A stretch of 55,032 bases of DNA from Mycobacterium sp. E796. Its GTDB lineage: Bacteria; Actinomycetota; Actinomycetes; Mycobacteriales; Mycobacteriaceae. The translations under genes were made by a program, and so were the position numbers. The notes under the pieces are model-generated. The model was not told the DNA's origin. It saw nothing but the letters and a program-made list of their open reading frames with translations, and ran no database searches. Shown here piece by piece: positions 39,819 to 47,712 of the stretch; positions within the stretch are counted from its first letter, which is position 1, and each line of letters begins with the position of its first letter. The stretch covers positions 1 through 55,032 of the forward strand of contig NZ_LZKK01000365.1 in the NCBI RefSeq assembly GCF_001672815.1, in the 5' to 3' direction.

Positions 39819-40640
39819 ATGTCCACCTGGCTCATCACCGGCTGCTCGACGGGGCTCGGCCGCGCGCTGGCCGAAGCCGTCATCGCCGCCGGACACAACG
39901 CGGTCGTCACCGCGCGTGACGTCGCGAAGGTGTCCGACCTGGGCCCGACGGAGCGGGTGCTCGCCGTCGCGCTCGACGTCACCGATCCCGCGCAGGTCGC
40001 CGCGGCGGTGCGGCAGGCCGACGAGCGGTTCGGCGCCGTCGACGTTTTGGTCAACAACGCCGGCTACGGCTATCGCGCCGCGGTGGAGGAAGGCGAGGAC
40101 GCCGCGGTGCACGAATTGTTCGAGACGCACTTCTTCGGCAGCGTGGCGATGATCAAGGCCGTCCTGCCGGGGATGCGGGCGCGCCGCAGCGGGGCGATCG
40201 TGAACATCTCCTCGATCGGCGCGACCGTCACGCCGGTGGGCTCCGGGTACTACGCGGCCGCCAAGGCCGCCATCGAGGGGATGAGCGGGGCCCTGCGCGG
40301 TGAGCTCGCGCCGCTCGGCATCTCGGTGACGGTCGTCGAGCCCGGCGCGTTTCGCACCGACTTCGCCGGGCGCTCGCTCGCGCAGACGGCCACGGTCATC
40401 GACGACTACGCGGGCACCGCCGGGCAGCGCCGCAAGGAAAACGACACGATGCACGGCAACCAGGCCGGCGACCCGGCCAAGGCGGCCACCGCGATCATCG
40501 CGGCGGTCGAGTCCGGCGAGCCGCCGGGGTTTCTTCTACTGGGTCCCGACGCCCTGGGCCTCTACCGCTATGTCGCGGACGCCCGCGCGGCCGAGATCGC
40601 GAAATGGGAACACCTCACCACCGGCACCGACTTCGCCTGA
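39819..40640 (+). CDS. Short-chain dehydrogenase/reductase (oxidoreductase, SDR)
   Basis: 273-residue SDR with TGCSTGLGRALA at the N-terminus (Rossmann loop), VNNAGYG and the catalytic NISSIGATVTPVGSGYYAAAKAA (YxxxK). The C-terminal region (EKW-type end, FLLLGPDALGLYRYVADARAAEIAKWE) is typical of the large group annotated as oxidoreductase/retinol-type SDRs. ATG at 39819 with GGAAGGAG upstream; the longer frame from 39792 is not needed. Only 3 bp separate its stop from the convergent LLM gene. Substrate unknown. Confidence 0.9.
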   Translation: MSTWLITGCSTGLGRALAEAVIAAGHNAVVTARDVAKVSDLGPTERVLAVALDVTDPAQVAAAVRQADERFGAVDVLVNNAGYGYRAAVEEGEDAAVHELFETHFFGSVAMIKAVLPGMRARRSGAIVNISSIGATVTPVGSGYYAAAKAAIEGMSGALRGELAPLGISVTVVEPGAFRTDFAGRSLAQTATVIDDYAGTAGQRRKENDTMHGNQAGDPAKAATAIIAAVESGEPPGFLLLGPDALGLYRYVADARAAEIAKWEHLTTGTDFA

Positions 40641-40643
40641 GGC

Positions 40644-41600
40644 TCAGCCGCGCAGCGCGGGCAGCACGTCACGCTCCCACGCCGCGAAGAACCCGTCCAT
40701 GTCGGGTCCGATCTGCTGCACGTAGACCTCGTCGATATCGGCGTCGATGTACTTGCGCACCTGCGCAACGTGCTTGTCCGGATCCGGTCCGCACGCGACG
40801 CTTTCGGCGACCTTGTCCGGCGGCACCAACGACATGAGCGCCGCGAAGTCCTTGGGCCGCGGCAGCATCTGCGACGTCTGCCCCGGCAGCCCCTCGTTGG
40901 CCCACAATCGATGCGCCACCTTCAGCGCGGCGTCGGGATCCTGGTCCCAGCTCACCTTGGTGCCCCCCTGCACCGGCTTGTCGCCGCCGCCTGCCTCCCG
41001 GAACTGTTTGACCAAGTCCGCCTCGGGCATCGCGATGCTGTATCCGTCACCGATGCGCGCGGCCAGCTGAACGGCCTGCGGGCCGAATCCGGAGACGTAG
41101 ATCGGCACCGGCTGCTCCGGCCGCGTGTAGATCTGGGCTTCCTGCACCTCGTAGTGCTTGCCGTGGTGGCTCACCTCGCCGCCCTGGTGCAGCTTGCGGA
41201 TGACCTCGACGGCCTCCTCGAGCATCTCCAGGCGCACACCGGCGGACGGCCAGGGATCGCCCAGGATGTGCTCGTTGAGCGCCTCACCGCTGCCCACCCC
41301 CAGCACGAAGCGGCCGCCGAGCTGGACGGCCGCGGTGGCCGACGCCTGCGCGATGATCGCCGGATGCGTCCGTACCGTCGGGCAGGTGACGGCCGTGCTG
41401 ACCGGCAGCGACGTCGCCTCCGACAGCGCGCCGATCACGCCCCACACGAAGGGACTCTGGCCCTGCTCGTCGTTCCACGGGTGAAAGTGGTCGGAGATCC
41501 ACAGCGCGTCGAAGCCCGCCGCCTCCGCCCGCTTGGCCTGGTCGACCAGTTCCTTGGGGCCGAACTGCTCACTGGAAAGGAAGTATCCGATCTTGGTCAT
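40644..41600 (-). CDS. F420-dependent LLM-class oxidoreductase (G6PDH-like subfamily)
   Basis: 318-residue luciferase-like enzyme of the F420-dependent glucose-6-phosphate dehydrogenase-like subfamily (TIGR03557 type). Markers are WISDHFHPWNDEQGQSPFVWGVIGAL, VTCPTVRTHPAIIAQASATAAVQLGGRFVLGVGSGEALNEHI and YVSGFGPQAVQLAARIGDGY. The His and Trp of DHFHPW lie in the F420 pocket of related enzymes. ATG at 41600. The physiological substrate of this subfamily is mostly unknown. It is divergent from the enoyl-CoA hydratase across 316 bp. Confidence 0.93.
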   Translation of the reverse strand: MTKIGYFLSSEQFGPKELVDQAKRAEAAGFDALWISDHFHPWNDEQGQSPFVWGVIGALSEATSLPVSTAVTCPTVRTHPAIIAQASATAAVQLGGRFVLGVGSGEALNEHILGDPWPSAGVRLEMLEEAVEVIRKLHQGGEVSHHGKHYEVQEAQIYTRPEQPVPIYVSGFGPQAVQLAARIGDGYSIAMPEADLVKQFREAGGGDKPVQGGTKVSWDQDPDAALKVAHRLWANEGLPGQTSQMLPRPKDFAALMSLVPPDKVAESVACGPDPDKHVAQVRKYIDADIDEVYVQQIGPDMDGFFAAWERDVLPALRG

Positions 41601-41916
41601 GGCGGCGGGCTACCCGGTAAGCGGCGGATTATGCGTCGTTATCGGCAACCATCGGTCCGGCCCCGAATTAGGTTGCGATCCAACATGTTCCGCGTCGCGG
41701 CCACATCCGCCACACTAATCACGCCGCCGGAAGGACCATCCTTTGTGCCCGCCTCATAGCGACAACTGCTACACGCCGCGGCCAACTCGACATCACAGTC
41801 GCTGCGAGGCGGGCAGAAACCGATCCCTTGTCCGCATGGGCCGGCGTGATGAGAATAGCTTCGCAATTTTGGAGAAGGTTATTCTCCTAGGCCGAGAGAC
41901 GCTTTACGATCGGTGG
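41601..41916. other. 316-bp divergent regulatory region
   Basis: Separates the LLM gene from the enoyl-CoA hydratase gene. The half next to the LLM gene shows nothing that I can name. The other half holds the dyad at 41851-41886 and a -10 box TACGAT (41905-41910), 6 nt before the hydratase GTG, so a leaderless start is likely. Short frames here (such as 41639-41866) lack coding signs. Confidence 0.55.
41851..41886. promoter_or_regulatory. Shared operator motif, copy A, upstream of the enoyl-CoA hydratase operon
   Basis: GAGAATAGCTTC (41851-41862) and GAAGGTTATTCTC (41874-41886) form an imperfect dyad 31 bp before the hydratase start. The stretch from AATAGCTTC onward aligns with 46948-46980 at roughly 22 of 30 positions, same strand. 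It is the best candidate for a common regulator site. Confidence 0.55.
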
Positions 41917-42693
41917 GTGCCACACACGCTCCAACTCGACCGGCCCCGCGACGGCGTCGTCGTCGTGCGCCTGAACCGCCCGGAGCGGCTCAACGCCATC
42001 AATGAGGTCATGCAATCCGAATTGCACACGGCCCTAGGTGATTTGGAGTCCGACCGGTCGATGCGTGCCGTTGTTCTGACGGGCGCCGGTCGCGGCTTTT
42101 GCGCCGGCATCGACATGCGCGACTTCGGCCCCAACGTGCCGGACGCCGCCGCCCCGGCGCTGGACCGGATGCGCTTCCAGGAGGGCATGGCCGCGCTCGC
42201 CGAGGGGTTGCACCGGTTGCCGCAGCCGGTCATCGCCGCCGTCAACGGCCCGTGCGTCGGCGCCGGGTTCGCGCTGTGCCTCGCGGCGGACATCCGGATC
42301 TGTTCGACGGAAGCCTCGTTCGGCAACGCCGCCATCCTGCTGGGTCTCTCCGGGGCCGAGATGGGCATGAGCTACCACCTCCCCCGCATCGTCGGCACCA
42401 GCGTGGCTGCCGACTGGATGCTCACCGGGCGCACGGTCTCGGCCACCGAGGCCGATCGGCGCGGGCTGGTCAGCGAGATCGTCGAACCCGGTCTGTTGCT
42501 CGAGCGCGCGACCGAGTTGGCAGCGCTGATCTCCGACCTGGCGCCGCTCGGCGTCCAGCTGACAAAGCGTGCGCTCCAGGTGAACACCGACGCGACGAGC
42601 CTGTCCTCGGCCCTGGAGCTGGAGAACCGCAACCAGGTGCTCTCGCACGCGACCGAGGAAGCGGCCGAACGCCGAAGAAAGTGGTCCCGGTGA
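41917..42693 (+). CDS. Enoyl-CoA hydratase/isomerase (crotonase family)
   Basis: 258-residue crotonase. Visible are the oxyanion-hole segments GAGRGFCAGIDMRDF and AAVNGPCVGAGFALCLAADIRI and a likely catalytic Glu in GLSGAEMGMSYHLPRIVG. The frame is open to 41743, but GTG at 41917 (VPHTLQLDRPRDGVVVVRLNRPERLNAIN) gives the normal N-terminus and lies 6 nt after a TACGAT -10 box. It is 22 bp upstream of the acyl-CoA dehydrogenase and clearly in the same operon. It would hydrate or isomerise the enoyl-CoA made by that partner. Confidence 0.92.
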   Translation: MPHTLQLDRPRDGVVVVRLNRPERLNAINEVMQSELHTALGDLESDRSMRAVVLTGAGRGFCAGIDMRDFGPNVPDAAAPALDRMRFQEGMAALAEGLHRLPQPVIAAVNGPCVGAGFALCLAADIRICSTEASFGNAAILLGLSGAEMGMSYHLPRIVGTSVAADWMLTGRTVSATEADRRGLVSEIVEPGLLLERATELAALISDLAPLGVQLTKRALQVNTDATSLSSALELENRNQVLSHATEEAAERRRKWSR

Positions 42694-42715
42694 CCGAACC
42701 GAGAGGGGACGACGG

Positions 42716-44068
42716 ATGTCGTGGGACTTCTCCACCGACCCGCAGTGGGCCGAACAACTGAAATGGGTCGAGGAGTTCGTGCGCAGCGAGTGCGAACCGA
42801 TCGACCTGATCGTCAAGGAGTCGCACGACCTTAATGATCCGGTCCGCCAGGCGCTCATCCCGCCCCTGCAGGAGATCGTGAAGGAGCGGGGGCTGTGGGC
42901 CACCCACCTCGGACCGCACCTAGGTGGCCCGGGCTACGGCCAGGTGAAGCTGGCGCTGCTCAACGAGATCCTGGGCCGCTCGGAATGCGCACCGATCGTC
43001 TTCGGCTCACAGGCCCCCGATTCGGGCAACAGCGAGATCCTCGCGCACTACGGCACGCCCGAGCTGAAGGCTCGCTACCTGGAGCCGTTGCTGGACAACC
43101 GCATCGTGTCGTGCTTCTCGATGACCGAGCCGCAGGGCGGCGCGGACCCCAAGGTGTTCCGGACCACCGCCGTGCCCGACGGCGACCACTGGATCATCAA
43201 CGGGGAGAAGTGGTTTTCGTCGTTCGCCTCGATGGCTTCGTTCATCATCGTGATGGCGATGACCGACCCCGAGGCGCCCCCGTATGAGCGCTACTCGATG
43301 TTCGTCGTGCCGGGCGGCACGCCGGGCATCAACGTGATGCGCGACGTCGGGCTGGGATACCAACCGCTCGGCGGCGGTGGGCGCGAAGGTTATGTCCGCT
43401 ACGAGGACGTGCGGGTGCCCGCCGATCACATGCTGGGCCCGCGCGGCGGGGCGTTCGTCGTCGCCCAAACCCGCCTCGGCGGCGGGCGAATTCATCACGC
43501 CATGCGCACGGTGGGGCTGGTCCGCCGCATCTTCGACATGATCTGCGAGCGGGCGGTGTCGCGCTACACCCAGGGCGAGGTCCTGGCCAACAAGCAACTG
43601 GTGCAGGAGATGGTCGCCGACTCCTGGATGGAGATCGAGGCCTTCCGGCTACTGACCCTGCGAACCGCTTGGAAGATCGACCAATTCAACGACTACAAGG
43701 CGGTGCGGGCGGACATCTCGGCGGTCAAGGCGATGATGCAGAAGGTGTTACACGACGTGTCTTCTCGGGCGCTTCAGCTGCACGGATCGCTGGGCACCAC
43801 GCACGAGATGCCCTTCGTGCAGTACCTGGTCGAGTCGTTCGTGCTCGGCCTAGCCGACGGTCCCACGGAAGTCCACAAGGTGACGCTGGCCCGCCTGTTG
43901 CTGAAGGACCGTCAACCGGCGCCGGACCTGTTCCCCTCCGAACACCTGCTCCGGTTGCGCGCGGCGGCGGAGGCGAAGTTCGCGGACAAGCTGGCGGGCA
44001 TCCCCCGCGGCGTGGCGATCGCGAGCGCGGCGGGGCCGGGCGAAGCGGGTCGCCACCATCGGACTTAG
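42716..44068 (+). CDS. Acyl-CoA dehydrogenase, ACAD10/11 (LvaC)-like
   Basis: 450-residue flavoprotein. The flavin contact motif is FSMTEPQGGADP and the active-site half contains RLGGGRIHHAMRTVG and LGLADGPTEVHK, phrases typical of the ACAD10/ACAD11 and bacterial LvaC branch rather than of ordinary FadEs. That branch converts a 4-phosphoacyl-CoA (4-hydroxyacyl-CoA phosphorylated by an APH-type kinase) towards a 3-hydroxy/2-enoyl-CoA. Such a kinase and an SDR are encoded nearby (45175-46920). ATG at 42716. The last 20 residues (431-450, from RGVAIASAAG) are encoded by a dispersed repeat and are not conserved enzyme sequence. The stop overlaps the porin gene by 4 bp. Confidence 0.9.
   Translation: MSWDFSTDPQWAEQLKWVEEFVRSECEPIDLIVKESHDLNDPVRQALIPPLQEIVKERGLWATHLGPHLGGPGYGQVKLALLNEILGRSECAPIVFGSQAPDSGNSEILAHYGTPELKARYLEPLLDNRIVSCFSMTEPQGGADPKVFRTTAVPDGDHWIINGEKWFSSFASMASFIIVMAMTDPEAPPYERYSMFVVPGGTPGINVMRDVGLGYQPLGGGGREGYVRYEDVRVPADHMLGPRGGAFVVAQTRLGGGRIHHAMRTVGLVRRIFDMICERAVSRYTQGEVLANKQLVQEMVADSWMEIEAFRLLTLRTAWKIDQFNDYKAVRADISAVKAMMQKVLHDVSSRALQLHGSLGTTHEMPFVQYLVESFVLGLADGPTEVHKVTLARLLLKDRQPAPDLFPSEHLLRLRAAAEAKFADKLAGIPRGVAIASAAGPGEAGRHHRT
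44015..44060. repeat. MIRU-like dispersed repeat, copy 2, at the end of the acyl-CoA dehydrogenase gene
   Basis: GCGATCGCGAGCGCGGCG and CCGGGCGAAGCGGGTCG match the copy in nrdI (17989-18035), with about five mismatches. It supplies most of the last 20 codons of the acyl-CoA dehydrogenase. Confidence 0.7.
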
Positions 44069-44760
44069 ACGGCTTTGGTGACGCCGACATAGGACAGCAC
44101 CACATCGGATTGATCGGTTTCGCGGGTCAGCGTCGCGTAGGAGCGGATGAACGACTGCCCCACGCAGCCGTCGATCTTGACGTGGAAGTTACTGATCATC
44201 ACCCAGGGACTCGGGCCCTTGAACTGCTTCTTGACCACCGGCACCACGATCACCAGCCCCGGCTTGAGCCCCACGGTGATCACGCCGTTGATCGGCACGG
44301 TCACCAGCGGGATGAACCCACCGGCCAACGGAAAGCCGACACCTGGGTTGACGCCGGCGCTACCGGCCATCGTGACGCCGTTGGAAGTGCTCATGTCGAT
44401 CCCACAACCGATCTCGTAGCCCACCTCGAGGGTGCCCCGGGGCGGCTCCGAACCGATCAGGGAGCCGACGAACGTTCCGCTGGCCAGGTATTCACGAGAC
44501 GAGACCGCGGTGGTCAACGGCGCCACGGGGATCTGCGACTCGTCCTTAGCGCCGAGGCCGAGGGTCCAGCCGTCGGGAGTGGTCAGGGTTGCGGGAGGAT
44601 TCGATGGCACGCCGCCTTCCGGTGCCGGGGCCGTTGCGGCAACGGGGTCGACGTCCGGGTCGGCGCTTACCGCCGGCGCCGAGGTCACCATCGTGGCGAG
44701 ACAAACCGCGATAACCGCGGTGCAGCGAACGACTGCGGTTACCGGTCTCACGCGCGACAC
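44065..44760 (-). CDS. MspA-family outer-membrane porin
   Basis: 231-residue MspA-type protein. An N-terminal Sec signal (VRCTAVIAVCLATMVTSAPAVSA, cleavage after about residue 33) is followed by the family core VSSREYLASGTFVGSLIGS, GTLEVGYEIGCGIDMSTSNGVTMAGSAGVNPGVG and C-terminal strands. MspA porins form octameric mycomembrane channels for small polar solutes. A proline-rich insert follows the signal (APAPEGGVPSNPPA). GTG at 44760. It lies between the two operons of the candidate acid-degradation cluster, so it may admit the substrate; that is inference. M. tuberculosis has no classical MspA. Confidence 0.9.
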   Translation of the reverse strand: MSRVRPVTAVVRCTAVIAVCLATMVTSAPAVSADPDVDPVAATAPAPEGGVPSNPPATLTTPDGWTLGLGAKDESQIPVAPLTTAVSSREYLASGTFVGSLIGSEPPRGTLEVGYEIGCGIDMSTSNGVTMAGSAGVNPGVGFPLAGGFIPLVTVPINGVITVGLKPGLVIVVPVVKKQFKGPSPWVMISNFHVKIDGCVGQSFIRSYATLTRETDQSDVVLSYVGVTKAV

Positions 44761-44921
44761 CGTAGGCGTTGCGCGAATCGGATCATGGAATTTGCTGCGC
44801 GCCCGGCCGAAGTCGTTGTCCGTTCGTAACTGGTCCGCGATATCGCGCCGGGACGCTGGAGAAGTCCGTGCCGCTTGATTTGCCGGAGCGCTAGACTGCG
44901 CAGAAGACAGGGAGGGCAGCG

Positions 44922-45167
44922 ATGAAGCTTCGCACGTTCGCTTGGGGTTCGCTGGTCGCAGCGATGAGCTTCATGGTCCTCGCGGGCGGCACCGGCGTAG
45001 CGCACGCCGATTCAGACCCGTTGGTGCCGGCCGGCCCCGGAATAGTCGATCTCATCGTCGCGGACACTCCAGCGCTGTCGGTGGATCCACGCGACGAAGG
45101 CGCCCCGTCAGCCGATTGGGGCGGCGCAGGGATGTACTGCGAAAACATGTTCGTGCGGTGCCGCTAA
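44922..45167 (+). CDS. Small secreted protein, 81 residues
   Basis: 81-residue protein with a Sec signal peptide (MKLRTFAWGSLVAAMSFMVLAGGTGVAHA, cleavage near residue 29). The mature part of about 50 residues is acidic with two cysteines at the C-terminus (MYCENMFVRCR) that could form a disulfide. Strong ribosome site (GGGAGGG). No family recognised. It is divergent from the porin gene across about 160 bp and ends 8 bp before the end of the convergent kinase gene. Confidence 0.75.
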   Translation: MKLRTFAWGSLVAAMSFMVLAGGTGVAHADSDPLVPAGPGIVDLIVADTPALSVDPRDEGAPSADWGGAGMYCENMFVRCR

Positions 45168-45174
45168 TCCATTG

Positions 45175-46119
45175 CTAGTCCAGCATTGACCGCGCTCGCT
45201 CCAGCAGCCTTGGCAACACGGCCGCCATGGCCTCCAATTCGGTTCGCGGAGAGCGCCTTCGGCGATTGTGCTTGACGATCAGCGACCAGGTCGCAGCCGA
45301 CTTGAAGCACGCCAGCGCGGTGAACCAGTCCAAATCACTTACCTGAAAGCCGAACTCGCGTTGGTAGAGGTCGGCAAGCTCGCCGGTCGGTGGCGCGATG
45401 CCGGGCGAGCGCACGCGTCGATAAGTGTCCGGGTCACCGTTGATCAGGAACCAGCCCACGTCGATGCGCGGGTCACCGATCGCCCAGATCTCCCAATCGA
45501 TCACCGCGTTGATCCGGTCGCCGTCGGCCAGCAGGTTGCCCAGCCGGAAGTCCCCGTGAACCACGCTCGGGCGTAGTGCCGTTGGGGCGCACGCCAACAA
45601 CGCGTCCCGCACGCCGGGCCAACCGGGCACCAGCGCCGCGTCGACGGTCTGCAGGGTCTCCGACCAACGCCGCACTTCCGCGGCCGGTTCTATGGCCGGT
45701 TCGCCCGCCAATCCGATGTCGGCCGGTGACAACCGGTGCAGGGCGGCCATGACGCGACACGCGTTGCGGTAACGCTCGAGCAGGTCGGCGGCCGGCGGAC
45801 AACCGTCGAAAAGCGGTTCCACGCAATCGCCGTCGACGCGGGACATCACGAAGAGCGGCGGGGTGCTCGCGTCCTCCCACAGCACCTCGGGAACCGGAAC
45901 TTGGCTCCCCGCAAGCGCTTTCATGACGCGCGCCTGGCGCAGCACGTCACGGTGTGCCACCGGCGCCACTCCGGGTGGGGCAACTTTGATCACCACCGCC
46001 CGGCCGTCGCGCTCACCGGAGAACGTGAGGCTGGACGCGCCACCGGCCAGCGGGGCGAGGCCAGCAACGCCCGCGGCCGCGAGCCGTCCCCGCAGCTCGT
46101 CCAGGTCTAGCTCGGTCAC
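45175..46119 (-). CDS. APH-type phosphotransferase (acyl-CoA/hydroxyacyl kinase-like)
   Basis: 314-residue kinase-fold protein of the aminoglycoside-phosphotransferase superfamily. The catalytic loop is VVHGDFRLGNLL (Asp and Asn present) and the metal-binding segment is VIDWEIWAIGDPRIDVGW. In mycobacteria such proteins are often mislabelled FadE36; related ones (LvaA, the kinase part of ACAD10/11) phosphorylate 4-hydroxyacyl-CoA. GTG at 46119 follows the SDR stop codon with no gap, so the pair is translated together. With the ACAD10/11-like enzyme at 42716 it makes the two halves of that chemistry. Drug resistance is an alternative but less likely reading. Confidence 0.88.
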   Translation of the reverse strand: MTELDLDELRGRLAAAGVAGLAPLAGGASSLTFSGERDGRAVVIKVAPPGVAPVAHRDVLRQARVMKALAGSQVPVPEVLWEDASTPPLFVMSRVDGDCVEPLFDGCPPAADLLERYRNACRVMAALHRLSPADIGLAGEPAIEPAAEVRRWSETLQTVDAALVPGWPGVRDALLACAPTALRPSVVHGDFRLGNLLADGDRINAVIDWEIWAIGDPRIDVGWFLINGDPDTYRRVRSPGIAPPTGELADLYQREFGFQVSDLDWFTALACFKSAATWSLIVKHNRRRRSPRTELEAMAAVLPRLLERARSMLD

Positions 46120-46920
46120 CTAGCCGCCCGGCTTCGACCAGCCGACTTCCGCCAGGAAGGGCTGGGTGTGCGCGATGCGCCCGGTCATGGTCTTCGGGTC
46201 GCAGGTGCACAACCGTAGGGCGGTCTCGGTGATCAGTTCGATGTCCTCGGTGTCGGTCTTGGCCAGGTCCAGGGTGCCGGCCCCGGGGGTCGCGACCGGG
46301 TTGGACGGGGCGGCGGCGTTGACCGCGATGCCGTCGTCGTACAGCTCGGCGGCGAGGCTCTTGGTGAGCCGGTTGAGCGCGGCCTTGGCCGTGCCGTAGA
46401 TGCCGAAGCCCGCGGTCCGGTCGAAGTCGGAGAACGGCGGCCCCGGCGGCAGGTCGCCGCCCACCGACGTCAGGTTGAGGATCCAGCCCCGCCCGCGCTC
46501 GCGCATCGCGGGGATCGCCAACTGGCTCAGGTGCAGCGGGCCGAGCACGTGCATCTCGATCATCAGCCGGGCCCGCCGCTCGGGGAACCCGTCGAGCGGC
46601 CGCAGGAAGGTGACGGCGGCGTTGTTGACGAGGATGTCCGGGGCGCCGACGGCGCTCACCACCTCCGCGAAAAGCCTTTCGCGCTCCTCGGATTGGGAAA
46701 GGTCCGCCTGGACCGCGACGGCGCGGCCACCGGCGGCCACGATCTCGTCACGGGTCTGGCTCAGGGATCCCTGGTACTTGGCATCGGGTTCCATCGTGCG
46801 GGCGGTGAGCGCCACCGTGGCACCGTGCGCGGCGAGCCGCGCGGCGATCGCCTTGCCCAGGCCCCGGCTACTCCCCGTGACGAGCGCGACCAGCCCGTCG
46901 CACTGTCGGTCTGCGCCCAT
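46120..46920 (-). CDS. Short-chain dehydrogenase/reductase paired with the kinase
   Basis: 266-residue SDR. Cofactor loop TGSSRGLGKAIA, then VNNAAVTFLRP and a catalytic Tyr-Lys in YGTAKAALNRLTKSLAAEL. The usual catalytic serine region reads LNLTSVGGDLPPG, with an insertion before the Tyr (FSDFDRTAGFGI). RBS AGGAGAGGA before ATG 46920. It is co-transcribed with the kinase (0-bp gap). In the levulinate-type pathway the SDR would interconvert the 4-oxo- and 4-hydroxyacyl-CoA; the assignment rests on context. Confidence 0.9.
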   Translation of the reverse strand: MGADRQCDGLVALVTGSSRGLGKAIAARLAAHGATVALTARTMEPDAKYQGSLSQTRDEIVAAGGRAVAVQADLSQSEERERLFAEVVSAVGAPDILVNNAAVTFLRPLDGFPERRARLMIEMHVLGPLHLSQLAIPAMRERGRGWILNLTSVGGDLPPGPPFSDFDRTAGFGIYGTAKAALNRLTKSLAAELYDDGIAVNAAAPSNPVATPGAGTLDLAKTDTEDIELITETALRLCTCDPKTMTGRIAHTQPFLAEVGWSKPGG

Positions 46921-46947
46921 TCGGATGTCCTCTCCTGCGCCCGCGGA

Positions 46948-46980
46948 AATAGCTTCTCGAATACAGAGAATGCCATTATC
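46948..46980. promoter_or_regulatory. Shared operator motif, copy B, upstream of the SDR-kinase operon
   Basis: AATAGCTTCTCGAATACAGA and on to ATTATC (46948-46980) aligns with copy A at 41853-41886 and lies 28 bp before the SDR start. The arrangement suggests joint regulation of the two operons. Confidence 0.5.
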
Positions 46981-47045
46981 ACCGAATGAAATAAACCTGT
47001 CGATGACAAGATTCCCTGGTCATCGAAACGGGAACCTGATGGGGC

Positions 47046-47291
47046 ATGGCCACACCCCGCGAGGTGATCGAACTCATCGACGCGCTCGCCGAAGACATTT
47101 ACGACGCCTACGACAACCCTCGCCTTTACCCCGCGCCGGAGAAAGCCAAGGCGCTGACGGCGTCGCGCTACCTGGCCAGAAAGCTGGTCCGGAAAGGCTG
47201 GCGAAAAGGTGGCGGCATCTACCTTCCCTCCTGCCCCTATGGAACCGTCACGTGTTTTGACCCGGAACCGCACCCGCACTGCGCGGTGTAG
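47046..47291 (+). CDS. Hypothetical protein, 81 residues
   Basis: 81-residue small basic protein. The N-terminal helix is acidic (REVIELIDALAEDIYDAYDN), the middle is basic (SRYLARKLVRKGWRKGGG), and the end has two cysteines and a Pro/His-rich tail (CFDPEPHPHC). No signal peptide; possible metal binding by the tail. ATG at 47046. The 3' end overlaps the convergent DoxX gene by 44 bp. No family recognised. Confidence 0.6.
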   Translation: MATPREVIELIDALAEDIYDAYDNPRLYPAPEKAKALTASRYLARKLVRKGWRKGGGIYLPSCPYGTVTCFDPEPHPHCAV

Positions 47292-47712
47292 CCCGGCCCG
47301 CGCGCAGGGCGTCGATCGAGTAGCGCCCGCCGCCGGTGAAGACCAGCAGGAAGAAAGCGAAGCAGAACAGGATCGCCAGCAGCCCGCCGTTGCCGGCAGG
47401 CGGTTCGCCGACCGGCCACAGCGCCTTCGGTTGGTGCATCCAAAAATAGGCGACCGCCATCTGCCCTGACGCGATGAAAGCGGCGGGGCGGGTGAACAAT
47501 CCGGCCGCGATCAGGAGCCCCGTGACAAATTCGATCAGGCCGGCATACCAGGTGGGCCAGGTTCCGAACCCGGCGGGAAATGCCGGAGGGACGGGCCAAT
47601 CGAAGAGGATGATCGAGCCACACGCGGCGAAGAGCAAGCCGTAGACGAACCGGAAAAGGCTGAGCACCGAGGGCGTAAAACGGGCGAGCCGTGCATCGAG
47701 GGTCTGGGTCAC
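47248..47712 (-). CDS. DoxX-family membrane protein
   Basis: 154-residue protein with four hydrophobic segments (LFRFVYGLLFAACGSIILFDWP; YAGLIEFVTGLLIAAGLF; PAAFIASGQMAVAYFW; LLAILFCFAFFLLVF) and the DoxX-type tail YSIDAL. Members are linked to redox and thiol homeostasis in mycobacteria, such as the membrane oxidoreductase complex with SodA/SseA. GTG at 47712 overlaps the stop of the hydrolase gene (GTGA), so translation is coupled. The frame continues upstream through the hydrolase region, but that is a shadow. Confidence 0.88.
   Translation of the reverse strand: MTQTLDARLARFTPSVLSLFRFVYGLLFAACGSIILFDWPVPPAFPAGFGTWPTWYAGLIEFVTGLLIAAGLFTRPAAFIASGQMAVAYFWMHQPKALWPVGEPPAGNGGLLAILFCFAFFLLVFTGGGRYSIDALRAGRATPRSAGAVPGQNT

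Noticed and set aside
41639..41866. 75-residue minus-strand frame in the LLM/hydratase gap
   Set aside because: No start with a ribosome site, no recognisable pattern, and it would cover the operator motif.
45175..46119. Aminoglycoside-resistance kinase
   Set aside because: The fold is shared, but pairing with an SDR and an ACAD10/11-like enzyme fits an acyl-CoA kinase better.
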